Source: Micractinium sp. NFX-FRZ
Taxonomy: Eukaryota > Chlorophyta > Trebouxiophyceae > Chlorellales > Chlorellaceae
Assembly (NCBI GenBank): GCA_029339195.1
Contig: JAPTJF010000224.1
Span: 32,680 to 96,679 of the forward strand
Direction of reading: 5' to 3'
DNA: 64,000 nt
This document shows, piece after piece, positions 11,628-24,400 of the stretch. Below the pieces are notes generated by a model that made no database searches, had not been told where the DNA came from, and saw only the letters and a list, made by a program, of their open reading frames with translations. Both the position numbers and the translations under genes were made by a program. Numbering within the stretch: position 1 is the stretch's first letter; each line of letters starts with the position of its first letter.

Positions 11628-14600
11628 TCACTGGGTGGAGGCCCTGGAGCAGGAGGCGGATGTGACCACCTTTGAGGCCAGGTTGGTGTTGCCATTGGAG
11701 CTGAAGATGCAGCCCTTGAGGCACTTGACTGCGCGGGGTGGGCGTGCATGGCATGCAACACATGCAATGCATTGGTGAGGAGTTGGGGCACCTGGGTTGG
11801 GTGCCCGTGCGATGCCACACCTGCCAACGCTGGCTGAACACTTGCAGCTCCTGCCCCTGCCTTGCAGCACCCTCCACCTGCACCCCGGCCTGACAGCACT
11901 GCAGCCAGCCAGCGGTTGAGCGACAGGCCACAACTCACAGATGCAGGGGCTGACACACCTACTTAGGGGTGGCTGTACAAGAGGGGCTCTGGCTGTGCCA
12001 TTTGTGCCCCTCCCCCTCCACATGCCAGCTGCCACCGGCCCCCCACCCCATAGCACACAGGCGCTGCCTGCCCTGGCCCTCCTCACCCGTGTAGGGGCTG
12101 ACAAACCCGGTGGTGTGATAGTGGTAGAAGGAATAGGTGCTGTCGGTGTGGCCGCCGCACTCGTCCAAATTGGTGGGAGCCACGCCGCCGTCGCCGAGGG
12201 GGCCTGCGTGCAGGGGGCGTCGCATGCTGGCGTCACATGTGAGGGCGCGCAACATTGCCAGCATGCAGGACGGCAGGGCGGCAGCGGGTCTCATGGTGGG
12301 ATCTGCGCCGTCGCTCCCATGCAGGCCCTGCCTTCACCCCCTGTCCCCTCCCTCACCTGTGCCACACACATCATCCGCACATGCGCGGTCCCGCACACAC
12401 AGAGAGACCCGCACCCATGCATGCCCACTCAACCAATCAGAGGTGGTGCCACACAACCACATTGTGGATTCTGGCGCCCCACCCACCGTAGATGGGCACC
12501 GAGTCGGCCATGATTCCAAACAGGGGGGAGTGCTGCCCCGCCACCTGGGTATACACACACCCGGTGCTCAGCTTGGGCTCTGCAGGCAGAAGCCAGCACC
12601 GTGCCGGGGCGCTATCAGGAGGTGGGCAGGTGGGCAGGTGGGCAGCGTGCAGGGCAGGTGGGCAGGCAGGGCAGGTGGGCAGGCAGGGCAGGTGGGCAGG
12701 CAGGGAAGCAGAGGTTGGAGGCGAGCAAGCAAGCAAGCAGGCAGCATGGCAAACGTTCGAGCATCAATTAAGATCCCCAACACCGCACGTGTGTGGTAGT
12801 GGTATCCGCCGTTGGGGGCTGCATGGCCGCCGCACGCGTTCATGGAGGCACCCTCATACACCCAAGCGTCACGCCTGGCAATGGTGGAAAGGGGAGCGGG
12901 AAGAGGGCAGCACGAATCAGGGGGTCAGGCGCTGTGCAGACTCTGCATGCATGCCCTGCGTAACACCGGCTGGCCCACGAGTGCTGCCACTGCAGGCACA
13001 GCCGGCTGCCGGCTGGGAGGCACACCGCCCCTGTCAATCTGCCCATGGTCGCCGCCGTTCCCTGCACAGCACTCTCTCCCCCCCTCACTCACTTGAGAGC
13101 ATCACTGTTGCCATAGATCTGCAAAGGGCGGGAAGAGGGAGCAAAAGAGTGGCACAGAAGGGCAGCCGGTGGGGTGGCGGGCGAGCGAACGGCAGGCGCA
13201 CTCGCTGCCTGTCCTGCCTGCAAGGCATGCCAGGCCCTTCGGCCCTGCCCCCTCGGCCCTGCCTGCCTGGCCTGCCTGGCCCACGGTTCTGCCCCCTCGG
13301 CCCTGCCTGTCCTGCCGGCATTGCTCGTCTGCCCCCCCGGATCTGCGCCCTCAGCTCCCCCCGTGCCCTCACCTGCACTCCGGTCACGGTCACGCCAATC
13401 GCGCCCATGACAGGGGCGGTGTTGGTGGCTCCGTTGGCGCCAGTCAGGCCCACATACAGCACAGAGGATGACAGGACGGGGGTGCGCTGGAAGGTCCAGG
13501 TCTGGTTCTGCCACGTGGCGGTGTTGGGGGTGGTTTGCCCTGTCCAGTCTGCAGTGCACAACAAGAGGTCGGTTGATGGGGGTTGAAGGGCAGAGGGGCC
13601 AGCCAGGTTGGCCCGCTTGCGGTGGTCGCAACGTGAGTGGGGAATGCATCTCAATTGTGAGGTGGTGCCGGCAGCTGCTGACTCTTGCTCAGGAGTGGCA
13701 GCACGGGGCGGTGCTGGGACGGGGCCAGGGGCTTGCAGCAGCACGCACAGCTGTGTCTCACCATATGGCGGGCAGGACGTGGCAAAGACGGTGTAGGTCG
13801 TTGCAGTGGAGCTGAAAGTGGAGACAGTGCTGGCGCCAAAGGGGGAGGTGGAGGGGCACGTTGTGCTGGCGGTGCCGGGCGGCGGGGGGCGGGGGCTGGG
13901 AGGGGGAGGGCGGGCAGGCGGGGGTTGAGCGAGGAGGGGTGGAGGGGGGCGGGGGCGGGGAGGGGGCGGGCGCGCAGGCGGGGCTTGGGCGAGGAGCGGG
14001 GGCGGAGGACGAGGGCTGGGAGGGGGAGGGCGGACCGGCGGGGGGATCGGTGGGGGGCGGACGGGTGGCGGCTTTGGGCTTGGAGGCGGCGGGCGGACTG
14101 GCGGGGGGATCGGTGGGGGGCGGACGGGTGGCGGCTTTGGGCTGGGAGGAGGTGGGCGCACTGGTGGGGGTTTTGGGCTGGGAGGTGGTGGGCGCACGGG
14201 TGGCGGCTTTGGGGTGGGAGGGGGTGGGCGCACTGGTGGGGGCTTTGGGATGGGAGGGGGTGGGCGCACTGGTGGGGGCTTTGGGCTGGGGGGAGGGGGG
14301 CGGACCGGCGGGGGACGAGGCGACGGAGGAGGCGGGCGGGCGGGCTGTGAGGGCGGGGTTGCACCCAGGGATGGTGGCTGGGGGGGAGGTGACCTGGCAG
14401 GCGGTTTGGGGGGCGGTGGCCTTGCGGGAGGAGGCAGGGCTGCAAAGCAGCGCATGGGTTGCAGAATGTTTATATTCATTTGAATACGGGGCACCTACCC
14501 ACGGGCGCAGGCGGCGTACAGTGGCGGGCGGGCGGTGTCGGCAGGGCGCAGGCGACGGCACGAGCGTGCTCGAGGCGCTTCGCAACACTGCCCGCCACAC

Positions 14601-14851
14601 AGCCTGCCTGCATGCTGGCGTTCATGTGGACAGCCCAAGGGAGCACTCTTCACGTGTGCCTTACGGGGTGGGCGGGGGCACAGAGGGCCGGGGCAGGGGC
14701 CCTGAAGCAGCGACCGCAGCCGCTTCACGCGCCCCGCGCGATCGCCATCAGCTTCATATTGTTGGCTACCGTCCTCCGGCAGGCGGCGAAGCGGGCTGGC
14801 AGCGCCGGCCGCCACAAGCCCCAGCAGCAACACGAACACTAGGCGACCCAT
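11628..14851 (-). CDS. Secreted proline-rich YHYH-domain protein
   Basis: The preferred model has eight exons: 14851-14665, 14439-13762, 13548-13373, 13118-13093 (26 nt), 12874-12789, 12579-12487, 12203-12087 and 11728-11628 (488 codons). It begins with a signal peptide (MGRLVFVLLLGLVAAGAAS). A long extensin-like rod follows, built of repeats such as PPPSPKPPPVRPPPP, a likely target of prolyl hydroxylation and O-glycosylation. The globular part carries both hallmark motifs of the YHYH domain family: CGGHAAPNGGYHYHT and ECGGHTDSTYSFYHYHTTGF, separated by HSPLFGIMADSVPIYG. It ends in a small Cys-containing tail. The biochemical role of YHYH domains is not established. The rod suggests cell-wall or extracellular-matrix localisation. 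An alternative, longer first exon (to 14503, donor GTGGGT) would insert 54 Cys-rich residues in frame. The GTAAGG donor at 14664 gives a more natural join and a normal intron length. Confidence 0.85.
12619..12715. repeat. AGGTGGGC/AGGCAGGG minisatellite in an intron
   Basis: About ten G-rich 8-17-base units (GGCAGGTGGGCAGGCAG and variants) lie between exons 5 and 6 of the YHYH gene. Confidence 0.85.
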
Positions 14852-15451
14852 GGGGCTGGGCAGGGATCACCTCTGTGCCCTTTTAAACGGGCCAGGGGCT
14901 CGAATTGCAGCTGAGGACCTGATCAGCGAATCAAATATCCGGAGGGGACGCTCACAATCTACGACCACTGATAGGATCAACGAATTCAAGGTTCACTGGT
15001 CAACTATTGACACCGAGGTGTCATCTTGAATTGACACGTCCCCGCTGCCCCTGGCGTCCCCGCTGAAAAGAATGCATGCAAAGCATTGAAACAGATGGAG
15101 TACCGCCGGCTGGTTGCCGCCGCCACCGGTTCAGCGACCCTCGCTGCTCAGGTCAGGTCAACGCAGACAGAATCGCGCCAGATGTTGCTCAAAGCCCACA
15201 CAAGCAGTGCTTGCACATCAACAATGCGCAATCCTCAGCCCTGCGCCCGGCACTCCGCCCGGCACTCCGCCTGTTCAGCAGGCGCGCCAAGCGCACTGCT
15301 GTGGGCATCTGTACACCAGCTTCCTCTACAGTGCCGCTGCCGCTGAGCTGGCAGGTGGGGCGGGCATGAAATGGGGCAGGGCAGAGCCAGCCGGATGCAG
15401 CACACATGTGCCGTGCCAGGTCACATCGGCGGCCGTGCCAGGTCACATCAT
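14852..15451. other. Intergenic spacer, 600 bp: YHYH promoter side / IleRS 3' side
   Basis: It lies between the YHYH start codon and the IleRS stop codon, both minus strand. A TTTAAA element about 30 bases upstream of the YHYH ATG (14881-14887 on the plus strand) could be a weak TATA-like box. Near 15240-15275 a GCCCGGCACTCC unit is directly repeated. No gene is seen. Confidence 0.5.
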
Positions 15452-18400
15452 TCACAGCGCCGCTGCCTGCAGCTGCGCCGCCGCTGCATCCGTGCCTGCG
15501 CTGTCGCCGCCGCTGCTGCTGCCGGCGGGCCGAGTGAGCACCAGCGTAAACTCTGCCTTGCCCTCCTCCCCTCCCAGGCTGTGCTCCTCACGCCCCACCT
15601 CCACCTCGCCCGCCGCCTGCTGGCTGGCAGGCTGGATGGCCACCCCAAGGGCCTCGCGCATATAGGCCTCTTGGCTGGAGAGCACTGCCGCGAGGTCGGG
15701 CGCAGCCGCTGCCGCCGCCGCCGCCCCGTCTGCCGCTGCTGCCGAGGGCTTGAGGTCGATGTACACGTTGACTGCGGGGGGGAAGCAGGGGAGGGAGGGG
15801 CGAGTAGAGTCCGATTGGGGGGCATTGGTGAGGGACAGAGTGAGGGCGGGAGGTGAAGGTAGACATCGACAGCGGGGCGAAGCAGGGGCAGACGGCGTGT
15901 GGAGACAGATGAAAGAGGACAGAATGAGGGCGTGGGGTCATCATACACGTGTGCTGCGCAAGGGGAGGGAGGAGGGCGGAGGGATGCCGGACGGGTGTGA
16001 CACACGCGGGATGAAGGGGTTGGGGTGGAAGGTTGGACGAGATGTGGCACGGGCAAGTGAGGGGGCACAGCATGCATGCCTGCATGGCCTCCGCGCAGGC
16101 AGGGGTCGCATGCACGGCGCAGAGGCAGGCACGCCTCCTTGCGCAGGCGCCGCCTGCGGTTCACCTCTTCCCCGCTCCCTTCTCTCCCCCAACCGCCCCT
16201 TCTCCCTCACGCCCTCCCCTGCCCTTCTCCTACCCCTCCCTCCTCGCAAATGCCCCTGCCCTTCTGCCACCCACCCACGCATGTCGGTGGCCTGCAGCCC
16301 CGCCTTCTCCCTCACCCCTTCCTGCCCCAACCTTCTGCCACCCACCCACCCGTGTCGGTGGCCTGCAGCCCCGCCTTCTTGCGCAGGCGCTGCACGCGGT
16401 TGACCACCTCCCGCGCCAGCCCGGCCGCCACCAGCTCCTCATCCGGCCTCAAATCCATCACAACCAGCACCTCCCCGTCGCCCGCCGCGTCAACGTCCTC
16501 TGCAGATAAGGCACGGGGGGCAGGAGGGGAAGGCAGGGCCCGATGAGAAGGCGAAGCACATACATACATACATACATGCATATAGACCTCTTAGTCGGGG
16601 TGAAAAGACGACCTGGCACTAGCAGGGCACCTTGTTGCGGCGCCGCCAATGCATCAGTGTCAGACGGGCACAACAATGTGCACGCGCCAACATACTGCCG
16701 CCGTCCCCTTGCATACTGCACTGCACGCCCATCCGCATCAAAGTTTGACGACCACGCTTCAGCAGTGCCCCTCCTCCCCACCCACCCGGCTTGGAGCCCT
16801 CAGGCGGGCTGAAGTCGCGCAGGATTTTGAGGTCACCGGGCCCCAGCTCCACGCCCTCCACCAGCAGCGTGGCACCGCCCTCGTAGTGCTGGATGTCCTG
16901 CACGTGAGAAGAGATGGGTGGGGAGCGAAAGGAAGGGAACAAGGTAGGGGTCAGTTCAGGGTGGCGGGGTGTCATGCCCTCGAAGTGCTGGATGTCCTGC
17001 ACGTGAGCAGAGATGAGGGGGAAGGGAAAAAAGGGAAGAAGGTAGGGGTCAGAGCGAGGCGCCGGGGTGTGGGGAGGTGGGAGGTCAGGTGTGCGGTGGG
17101 GAGATGGGAGCAGGGTGTTGAGAGGCGCTTGCCCTGCAGCCACTGCCCTGCCACACATTTCCCGGCTACGAAGGAGCAGCAGCAGGACCCGGATCAATGC
17201 AGCAACTTAATGCGCTCACCGCCATGGTGAGCGCCTTGACGGCCTTGGCCACTAGCTCAACACATAATCTTCAAAACAAACACACAGGTATAGGTATGGG
17301 GGTGGCTCACAACTCACCGCCATGGTGAGCGCCTTGACGGCCTTGGCCACCGCCGCCATTGCCTTGCCCAGCCGCTTGCCCAGCACGCCCCACTCCGGCT
17401 CTGCGCGCACGCTGCAGCAGCGGCAGAGGTTGGCACACTTTGTACTTAGAACAGCAGCTGTGAGGCGGCCGAGTCACTTGCGCAAGCACTTCCAGTTGCC
17501 CTGTGCCTGCACCAGCCGCTGCCCAATCATTCCCCTGCAGCACTGAAGGGGACTGCTGAACACCACTCCTCCCACCCCACTCCGCTCACAAACACCCGCC
17601 CACAAACACTTGCACGCAGGTTGCATTCCCGCCCCTTCAAAACGTACACACACCGCACCTGCAGTACTTGAGCGGGTCAGCGCAGGGCGTGAGCACGCGC
17701 ACGTTGACCTCCTCGGCCACATACTCGCGCAGCTCGCCTGCGGGGCGGGTTCGTTGCATTGCATTCAGTCAATGAGCAGTGCTGGTGGACAAGGGGGCGC
17801 CCCCTCGGGTGGCAGCCGCACTCATTAGGCCATCCGGGAGGCATTCCCCGGCCAGCTCGCTGCACCGGCCATCACCACACCCCTGCTAGTCCTTGCACCA
17901 CCTTCCCTGCACACTCCTGAAGCCCCTCTATGCCCCCTCTGGGGGAGAGGCCCCTTCCTCCCCGGACCCCCTCTTGCCCCCCTCTCCCCCTCCCTCTTCC
18001 CCTCTCAGTGTTTGTCAGTTAGGCCGGCCAGTCTCCACCTCTCAGTGCTTGCCAGCCAGCCAGGCTCACCTGTCAGGTCGTCCAGGAAGCCCTGGTCGGG
18101 GTGCACCACCACCACCTCGCGCACAGGCATCTTGACGCTGCGGGGGAGGGAGGGAGGGAGGGGTGGATGGATGACACCACCAAAGGCGGGAGTGGGTGGG
18201 TGGGTGCAGGTGTTGCAAGTGGGGCTGAAGAGCATGGCACGGCGAGCAAGGTGGCTGTAAGAGAAGAGGCCCTCCCTGCCAGTCGATAAAGCCCGACCCA
18301 CGGATTGGGCGCTGCTGCCGCTGCGGGGACAGCCTCGTGACATGGGACGTCCTCACTCACACTTGCCTCGCTGCCAGGCCCTCGCTGTGCCCGACATGCC

Positions 18401-21400
18401 CCCCACCCGGCCCATTGCCCAGCGCACCTGCGGTTGTGCCGCTCGCGGATGGTGCGCGCCAGCTCAATCACGCGCTGCATGCGGTCCACACTCGTCTGGA
18501 TCTGCGCGTCGCCCGCCTGCAGTGTAGCAGAGGAGCGCGTCGCGTGGATTGCTCAAGCACGTGCATCCCCACATTCACAGGTGTGCTATGCACGCTGCGC
18601 CCCCAAGGCAGCCAGAAGCAACGCCTGCTCTTGCCGCGGGCGCCTCCCCCCTTGGCGAAATGGTGGCCACCGCAGCCGAGGCTGGCCAGCACCCCTGCTC
18701 CCATGACCCCTGCTCCCAAGGCTGGCCAGCCCCCCCAAGGCCCAGGCTGCTGCCGCTTGCCTGCGCCGCCTCGGCCGGCGGGATGTCACAAAAGTGCACG
18801 CTCTCGGGGGTGCCCTCGGGCAGGACGCGCCGCAGGTTCTGGTAGATGGCCTCTGCAGGAGGGGGAGAGCACAGCAGGCGCAGCAGGCATAGCAGGTTCA
18901 GCATGAGGGGTGCAGTGTGCGTTGAATGTTCTAGAAAATCGATTCTGCTGGGCAGGGTGGGAGGCACAGCAGGCACAGCAGGGTCAGTGTGTTTGGGTAG
19001 ATCGCTTCTGCAGGGCGGTGGGGAGCACAGCAGGCACAGCAGGCACGCATATCCCTTGCAGACGGTGAGCACCCGCAGCCCCCAACCCGCGCCAATGCAA
19101 TCCATGGTGCCCAACGCTGCAGGCCGGCCACCTGCTCACCGGTGAAGAAGGGCGTGAAGGGGGCCATGACCTTGCAGACGGTGAGCAGGACGTCAAAGAG
19201 GGAGGCGAGGGCGAGGGCGGTGTCAACGGGGCCGTTGCGCCCCTTGAGCCGCTTGCGGTTGTAGCGCACGTACACGTTGGTGAGCGAGTCGATGAAGCGC
19301 ACGAGGTAGGGCACCACGGTGTACAGGCTGCAGAACAGGTGGGTGACAGCCCAGAAGCGGTCAAATGGTGGCAACAATGGGTACATTTGTGTTGTAGGGG
19401 ACCGCGGTGTAGAGGCTGCAGGGGGGTGGGGGAGGTGGGAAGCATTAAGGTGTGAGTTGTGCGCATGCACGTTGGTGAGGGAGTCGATGAAGCGCACCAG
19501 GTAAGGCACCACAGTTTACAGGCTGGGCACTCACCGTTACGCCTCCCTCTCCTCACTTGCACACATGCGGTGAGGGAGGCCTGCCTCCCCCACCACTTCC
19601 CCACCACTGGGCAAAAAGGTACCAGCAATAAGAAAACAGCCAGTTGCGGCCGGCCGCTCAAAGGTAGGCCTCCATCTTCTCGTGCGCACAAATGCGGTGA
19701 GGGAGGCTCCCTCGCCCACAACAGCAAGCAACACAAGAACATATAATGCAGAAGCCACAACCGCTTGCGGCCGCTGACTCACCGGTAGGCCTCCATCTCC
19801 TCGCGCACAAAGGCGGTGAGGGAGCGGGAGGCGGCGCAGATCCAGCGGTCCAGCACGTTGGTGGCCGCGCCCACGTCGATGGCCGAGGGGTCAAAGCGCT
19901 GCCCCGTCTCTGCCTCCCAGCGCAGCACGTTCTGCACCATGAACCTGCGGTGGGGAGCAGAGGGGAGGGGGGAGGCAAGGGTGTTTATACATTTGGGTGG
20001 CACAGCAGGGGTAGGGTTTAGGGTCGTCCTCGCCCCCTGCCTCTTCACACCCGTTTCTCCGGACACGCCCACCCGCCTTCACCTACAGGCGTTGCACCAG
20101 GGCAGGAAGACATCCCTCCCTCTCCGCTTTCCCACCCGGCCGTCCCTGCCACCACGCCCTGTGCCCACCTGTATGCGTTGTACCAGGGCAGGAAGACGTC
20201 CTTGACCACGGCAAACACGCCCTCCTCCTTGAACTTGAGCGTCTCCGCGCGCACCTGCAAACAAGTGGGCACGGGGGCAGGATGCCACAGAAACGTGAAG
20301 CGGGAGAGGAGCGAGGCAGTGCGCGTGTGGCCACCGACACCTCTTTTCTCCTTGAATTCGAGCGCCTCGGCGCACAAACAAGGGGGGAAGGCGGCAGGAA
20401 GGCGGTGACGTGGGGCAAGGAGACGGGGCGGGTGGGGTGAGGAGGGCTAGAGCACCCGGAGGACCCCGGAGGCAGGGAAACAGTCTGCAGCTAGCCACGC
20501 ATGATGCGCCCCTGCCTGCCGTGCACACCACAGGCAAGCAGACAAGCTTTCTATGGACAATGACGCATGCACCACGCTTCTCTAAAACCTCGCTTCACTC
20601 ACCACGGGGGAGTTGATGAGATAGAGGCGCAGCGCGTCGGCGCCGTGCTTGTTCACCACCTCCATCGGGTCCTGCAGCGGGAGGGAGGGCAGTCGTGATT
20701 GTGAGAACAAAACCAGTCGTGGGGCTGCGTCAAAAGATGCCTTGAAAACCGTGATCACCACCTCCATGGGGTCCTGCATGCCAGAGGTCAAGGCGCGGCA
20801 ACACGTTGAGCACGCTGGGTGCGGGCAAGGCAACCGCTTCTTGACGCCTCCCCCAAGGCGCACCCCAGCCTATGCTGGCGCCCGCCTATGCTGCCGCCCG
20901 CCTGCCCCCACCACGTTGAACATGATTCCACTTCCCATCAACCCTGTTCTCAGCTGCCTGCCCATCTTCTTGCCATCCACAGCCAGCACACCGCCCATCA
21001 AACAGCTCGCCCAATGAGCCCCACAGCAGCGGGGAATCCCTCTCCTCTCCCCTGTCCCCACCCACCGGGTAGTTCTTCAGCCGCTTGCTCATCTTCTTGC
21101 CGTCCGCCGCCAGCACCAGGCCGTTGCACACCAGGTTCTTGAAGGCAGGCTTGTCAAACAGGGCGGTGGACAGCACCATGAGGGTGTAGAACCAGCCGCG
21201 GGTCTGCATGGAGCAAGGAAGAGGCATAGGGCTGGGATGGTGAGTCAAAGAGGTGCAGGTGGGAGAGGGGTGGGTTTTTTTAACCAAGCCTGCCGCTGCA
21301 GCCCTGCACCCCGATGCATGCAAATCAGGAGGTCTTGCCTGGCGCAGCAACGTGCCGTCAAAATGTGCTCCCCAAGCGTGCTCAAACAGTGTGTAGAGCC

Positions 21401-24400
21401 CTTTCCACACGAGGAAAGCCCCCGCCCGCCCCCTCCCGCGCCTGCCGCCCACCTGGTCCAGCCCATGAGCCACACAGCATTGAAGACAAGTGATAAGCCG
21501 CCACCCCACCCCCGCCGCACTCCAGCTCACAGCACCACCCTTACACACTTAACAACCCCGCACACACCCACCTGGTCCAGCCCCTCGGCCACAAAGTCTG
21601 CGGGGAAGCCGCCCTCAAACTTCTCCTTGTTCTCAAAGGGGTAGTGCTGCTGCGCGTAGGGCATGGAGCCTGCAGGGGGTGCAGTTGAGGGCAGGGGCGG
21701 TGCGGCTGTGACGGCAGGTGGGGCACGCCAGCTCGGCTAGCTACGAATTCTGCTGCTGCCGGCCCCAAACCAGCTGCCAGGTCCAGCGGCCACGAACTCA
21801 CACCGGCATTGCACAGCTCCTTACCTCCTTCTATCAAGCCTCCTCAAGTACGACCATGATACCCTCCATAGTCCACACTTTGCTGCCAGCTCAGCTGCCA
21901 CTCAGGTGATCAGTTGAGCTCATTTCTCAGTAGACCAGCACTCACCCGACTCGAACCAGCAGTCGAACACCTCCTCCACGCGCCGCAGCTGGCCCTTGCC
22001 CTGGCGGGACGGGATGGTCAGGTGGTCGATGAAGTGGCGGTGCAGGTCCGTCACCTGTGGGGTGAGGGTACGAGGCAAGGGTCGGGGGCTGAGTTGGGCA
22101 TTGGGAGTGTGATTTGGTAAGGCAAGACTGCACCTTGTGTTGCCTAATGTTGCGCCTCATACTCGGGGCGTGTAGGGGTGCATGGATCGCACAGGACGGG
22201 GACAGGTGGAGGGCCAGCGGCAGGAGCAACGGTTTCGTAAGGGATATGGGGAAGAAGCAGGGCGCAAGCAGCGGCTGGGCGGCGCAAGTAGAGCAGTGCA
22301 GTTGAGATGAGGTGGGATGAGGTGAGAGGAGGGTGCAGTGGGGAGCATGCAGTGAGAGGAAATGATGTGCCAGCCCTTATCAAGGCGGCCGCGAGGTGAG
22401 CTCGCAGTGCCAGTCAGGGGCTGCCCCCGCCTGGTTTGCGAGACCGGGCGGAGGGGATGTTTATGTAGGGTAACCGCCATTTGATCTGCTGCCATATGCG
22501 GGGCGCGAGCGCCACCGGCAGGAAATTGGTAAGGCACCCAAATGTTCAACACGTGCATCGCGTGACGCAGCGGCGCCACTCCATGCCAGGCAGGCAGGCA
22601 GGCAGGCCGTCAAAACGTGAGTAGCCGAAACCCGGCCTTCAAGGTAGGCAGGCAGCAGGACTTGACCTCCCACACTCGAGCGTGTGCCCAGCCAGTTCTT
22701 CCGCCTCTTGCCACCCAGAGGTCCTCGCCCCACAATCCCCTTTGACCTATGTTTGAGGCGACGTGTGTTTCTGCTTGGTAGGCTGCACTCCCCCACACCC
22801 CAATCGACACCCACCCACCTTCTCCCCCGTCAGCTCCTCCAGCTCCGCCACGCTGCCCACCACCACCACCTCCTCCAGGTCCTCGCTGATCCAGATGGGG
22901 ATGGGGGTGCCCCAGAAGCGGGAGCGGGAGATGGCCTGCGCAGGGAACAAGGGCGGGCGGGGAGTGAAGAAAGGGAGGCGGGGGAGGGGCGGCGGGCGCA
23001 GAGATGAGGAGTCCGGCGCGGCAGCACAGGGCAGCATGAGGCAAACCACACAGCAGAGCCCCACAGCACAGCGCGCCCAGTCGCGCATTCCCCAGGAGGC
23101 GTGAGCGCAGCACAGCACAGCGTGCAGCGCCGCAGCAGGCGCAGCGCACCCAGTCGCGCGCGTTCTCCAGCCAGTTGTGGAACCGCTTCTCCTTCACGTA
23201 GCTGGGCACCCAGTACGTCTTGTCGTTGTTGGCCAGCAGCTGCGGGTCAGGTGGGTGGGAATATAGGCGTCAAATTGACTGTCATGGCAGCCGTCAAATG
23301 CAAGCCATGCAGCAAGGCGTGAGGAGGGAAGGCAACCCAGTACGTCTTCTCGTTGTTGGCCACCAGCTGCGGGTCCGGTGGTGGGAGTAGAGAGCTGTTA
23401 CTGTGTTGCGTGTAGCTGCCGCCGCGGGGTCATACAGCAGGGTGCGAGGAGAGGCACACAATGCGCGCAGTGCTGGCCACTTCCCTGCGCCCACTTCCCA
23501 GATCCAACGCCGGGCACGGCGCACTGCCATCTCCACCCTCCTCTAGTACTACCCCCATCACAAAACCCAACGGCAAGCCACTCAAACCCTTGGCAACCCA
23601 CCCACCTGCGGCTTGATGTCCTCCACGCGCACAAACCAGGAGGGCACTGCCTTGTAGATGAGCGGGGTGTCGGAGCGCCAGCAGAAGGGGTACGAGTGCA
23701 TGATGGCGCCCTGGTCCACCACCCGCCCCGCCTCCTTCAGCTTCTTGATGATCTCCTTGTCGGCGTCCTGCAGGTGGTACATCGGTTTTACGTTGGCGCT
23801 CACCCTGCCAACGTACAGTACACACCACACAGCTGCAGCACATGTCGCACCCCCGCATTCGCAGCAACATGCCACTGAAGCCTGTCCCGGAGTCCACAAC
23901 ACGGTACGCTGCGCAGTGCACTGCAGTACGCCCTCCCCTCACCTTGCAGTACATGCCCGCGAAGTCGGTCACCGGGTCCACAAAGCGCCCCGAGTCGTCC
24001 AGGGGGCAGGGGATGCCCTCCCCCTTGGCAATCACGCCGTTGGCCAGGCACACCCGGTAATCGTCCTCACCTGCACACAACAGGGGGGAGGGGAGCGGGA
24101 GGGAGAAACAAGAGGGGGGCAAGGGCAGGTTGGGGGAGGGGCAGCCGCGGGGCGTGGCGGGGGAGACGACATGGGGAAGCGCAGCACAGGAGGAGTGAGT
24201 GAGGGTGGCACGAAGGCGGCAGGGTGCCGGTTGAAAGGCCGCTGCCAGCACCAGCTGTGGCCGCGACCCCAACCACACCCGGGAATCCCACAGGCAGCTG
24301 CAGCCCAGTGCTCCCCCGCCACGGCAGTCCATGCTCACCAAAGGCGGGAGCCTGGTGCACGATGCCCACACCGCTGTCGGCGGTCACGTAGTTGTCGTTC

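Noticed and set aside
14503..14664. Cys-rich 54-residue extension of YHYH exon 1
   Set aside because: It is in frame, but using it leaves a 63-bp intron, shorter than any other in the window. The GTAAGG donor at 14664 gives a smoother proline-rich join. Kept only as an alternative.
13861..14886. Gly/Trp-rich plus-strand frame of 341 codons
   Set aside because: It is the complement of the proline-rod repeat. The minus strand has the signal peptide, in-phase introns and YHYH motifs.
23430..24371. 313-codon minus-strand frame through the IleRS gene
   Set aside because: It reads through splice sites. The IleRS exons inside it are defined by conserved family sequence and phase.
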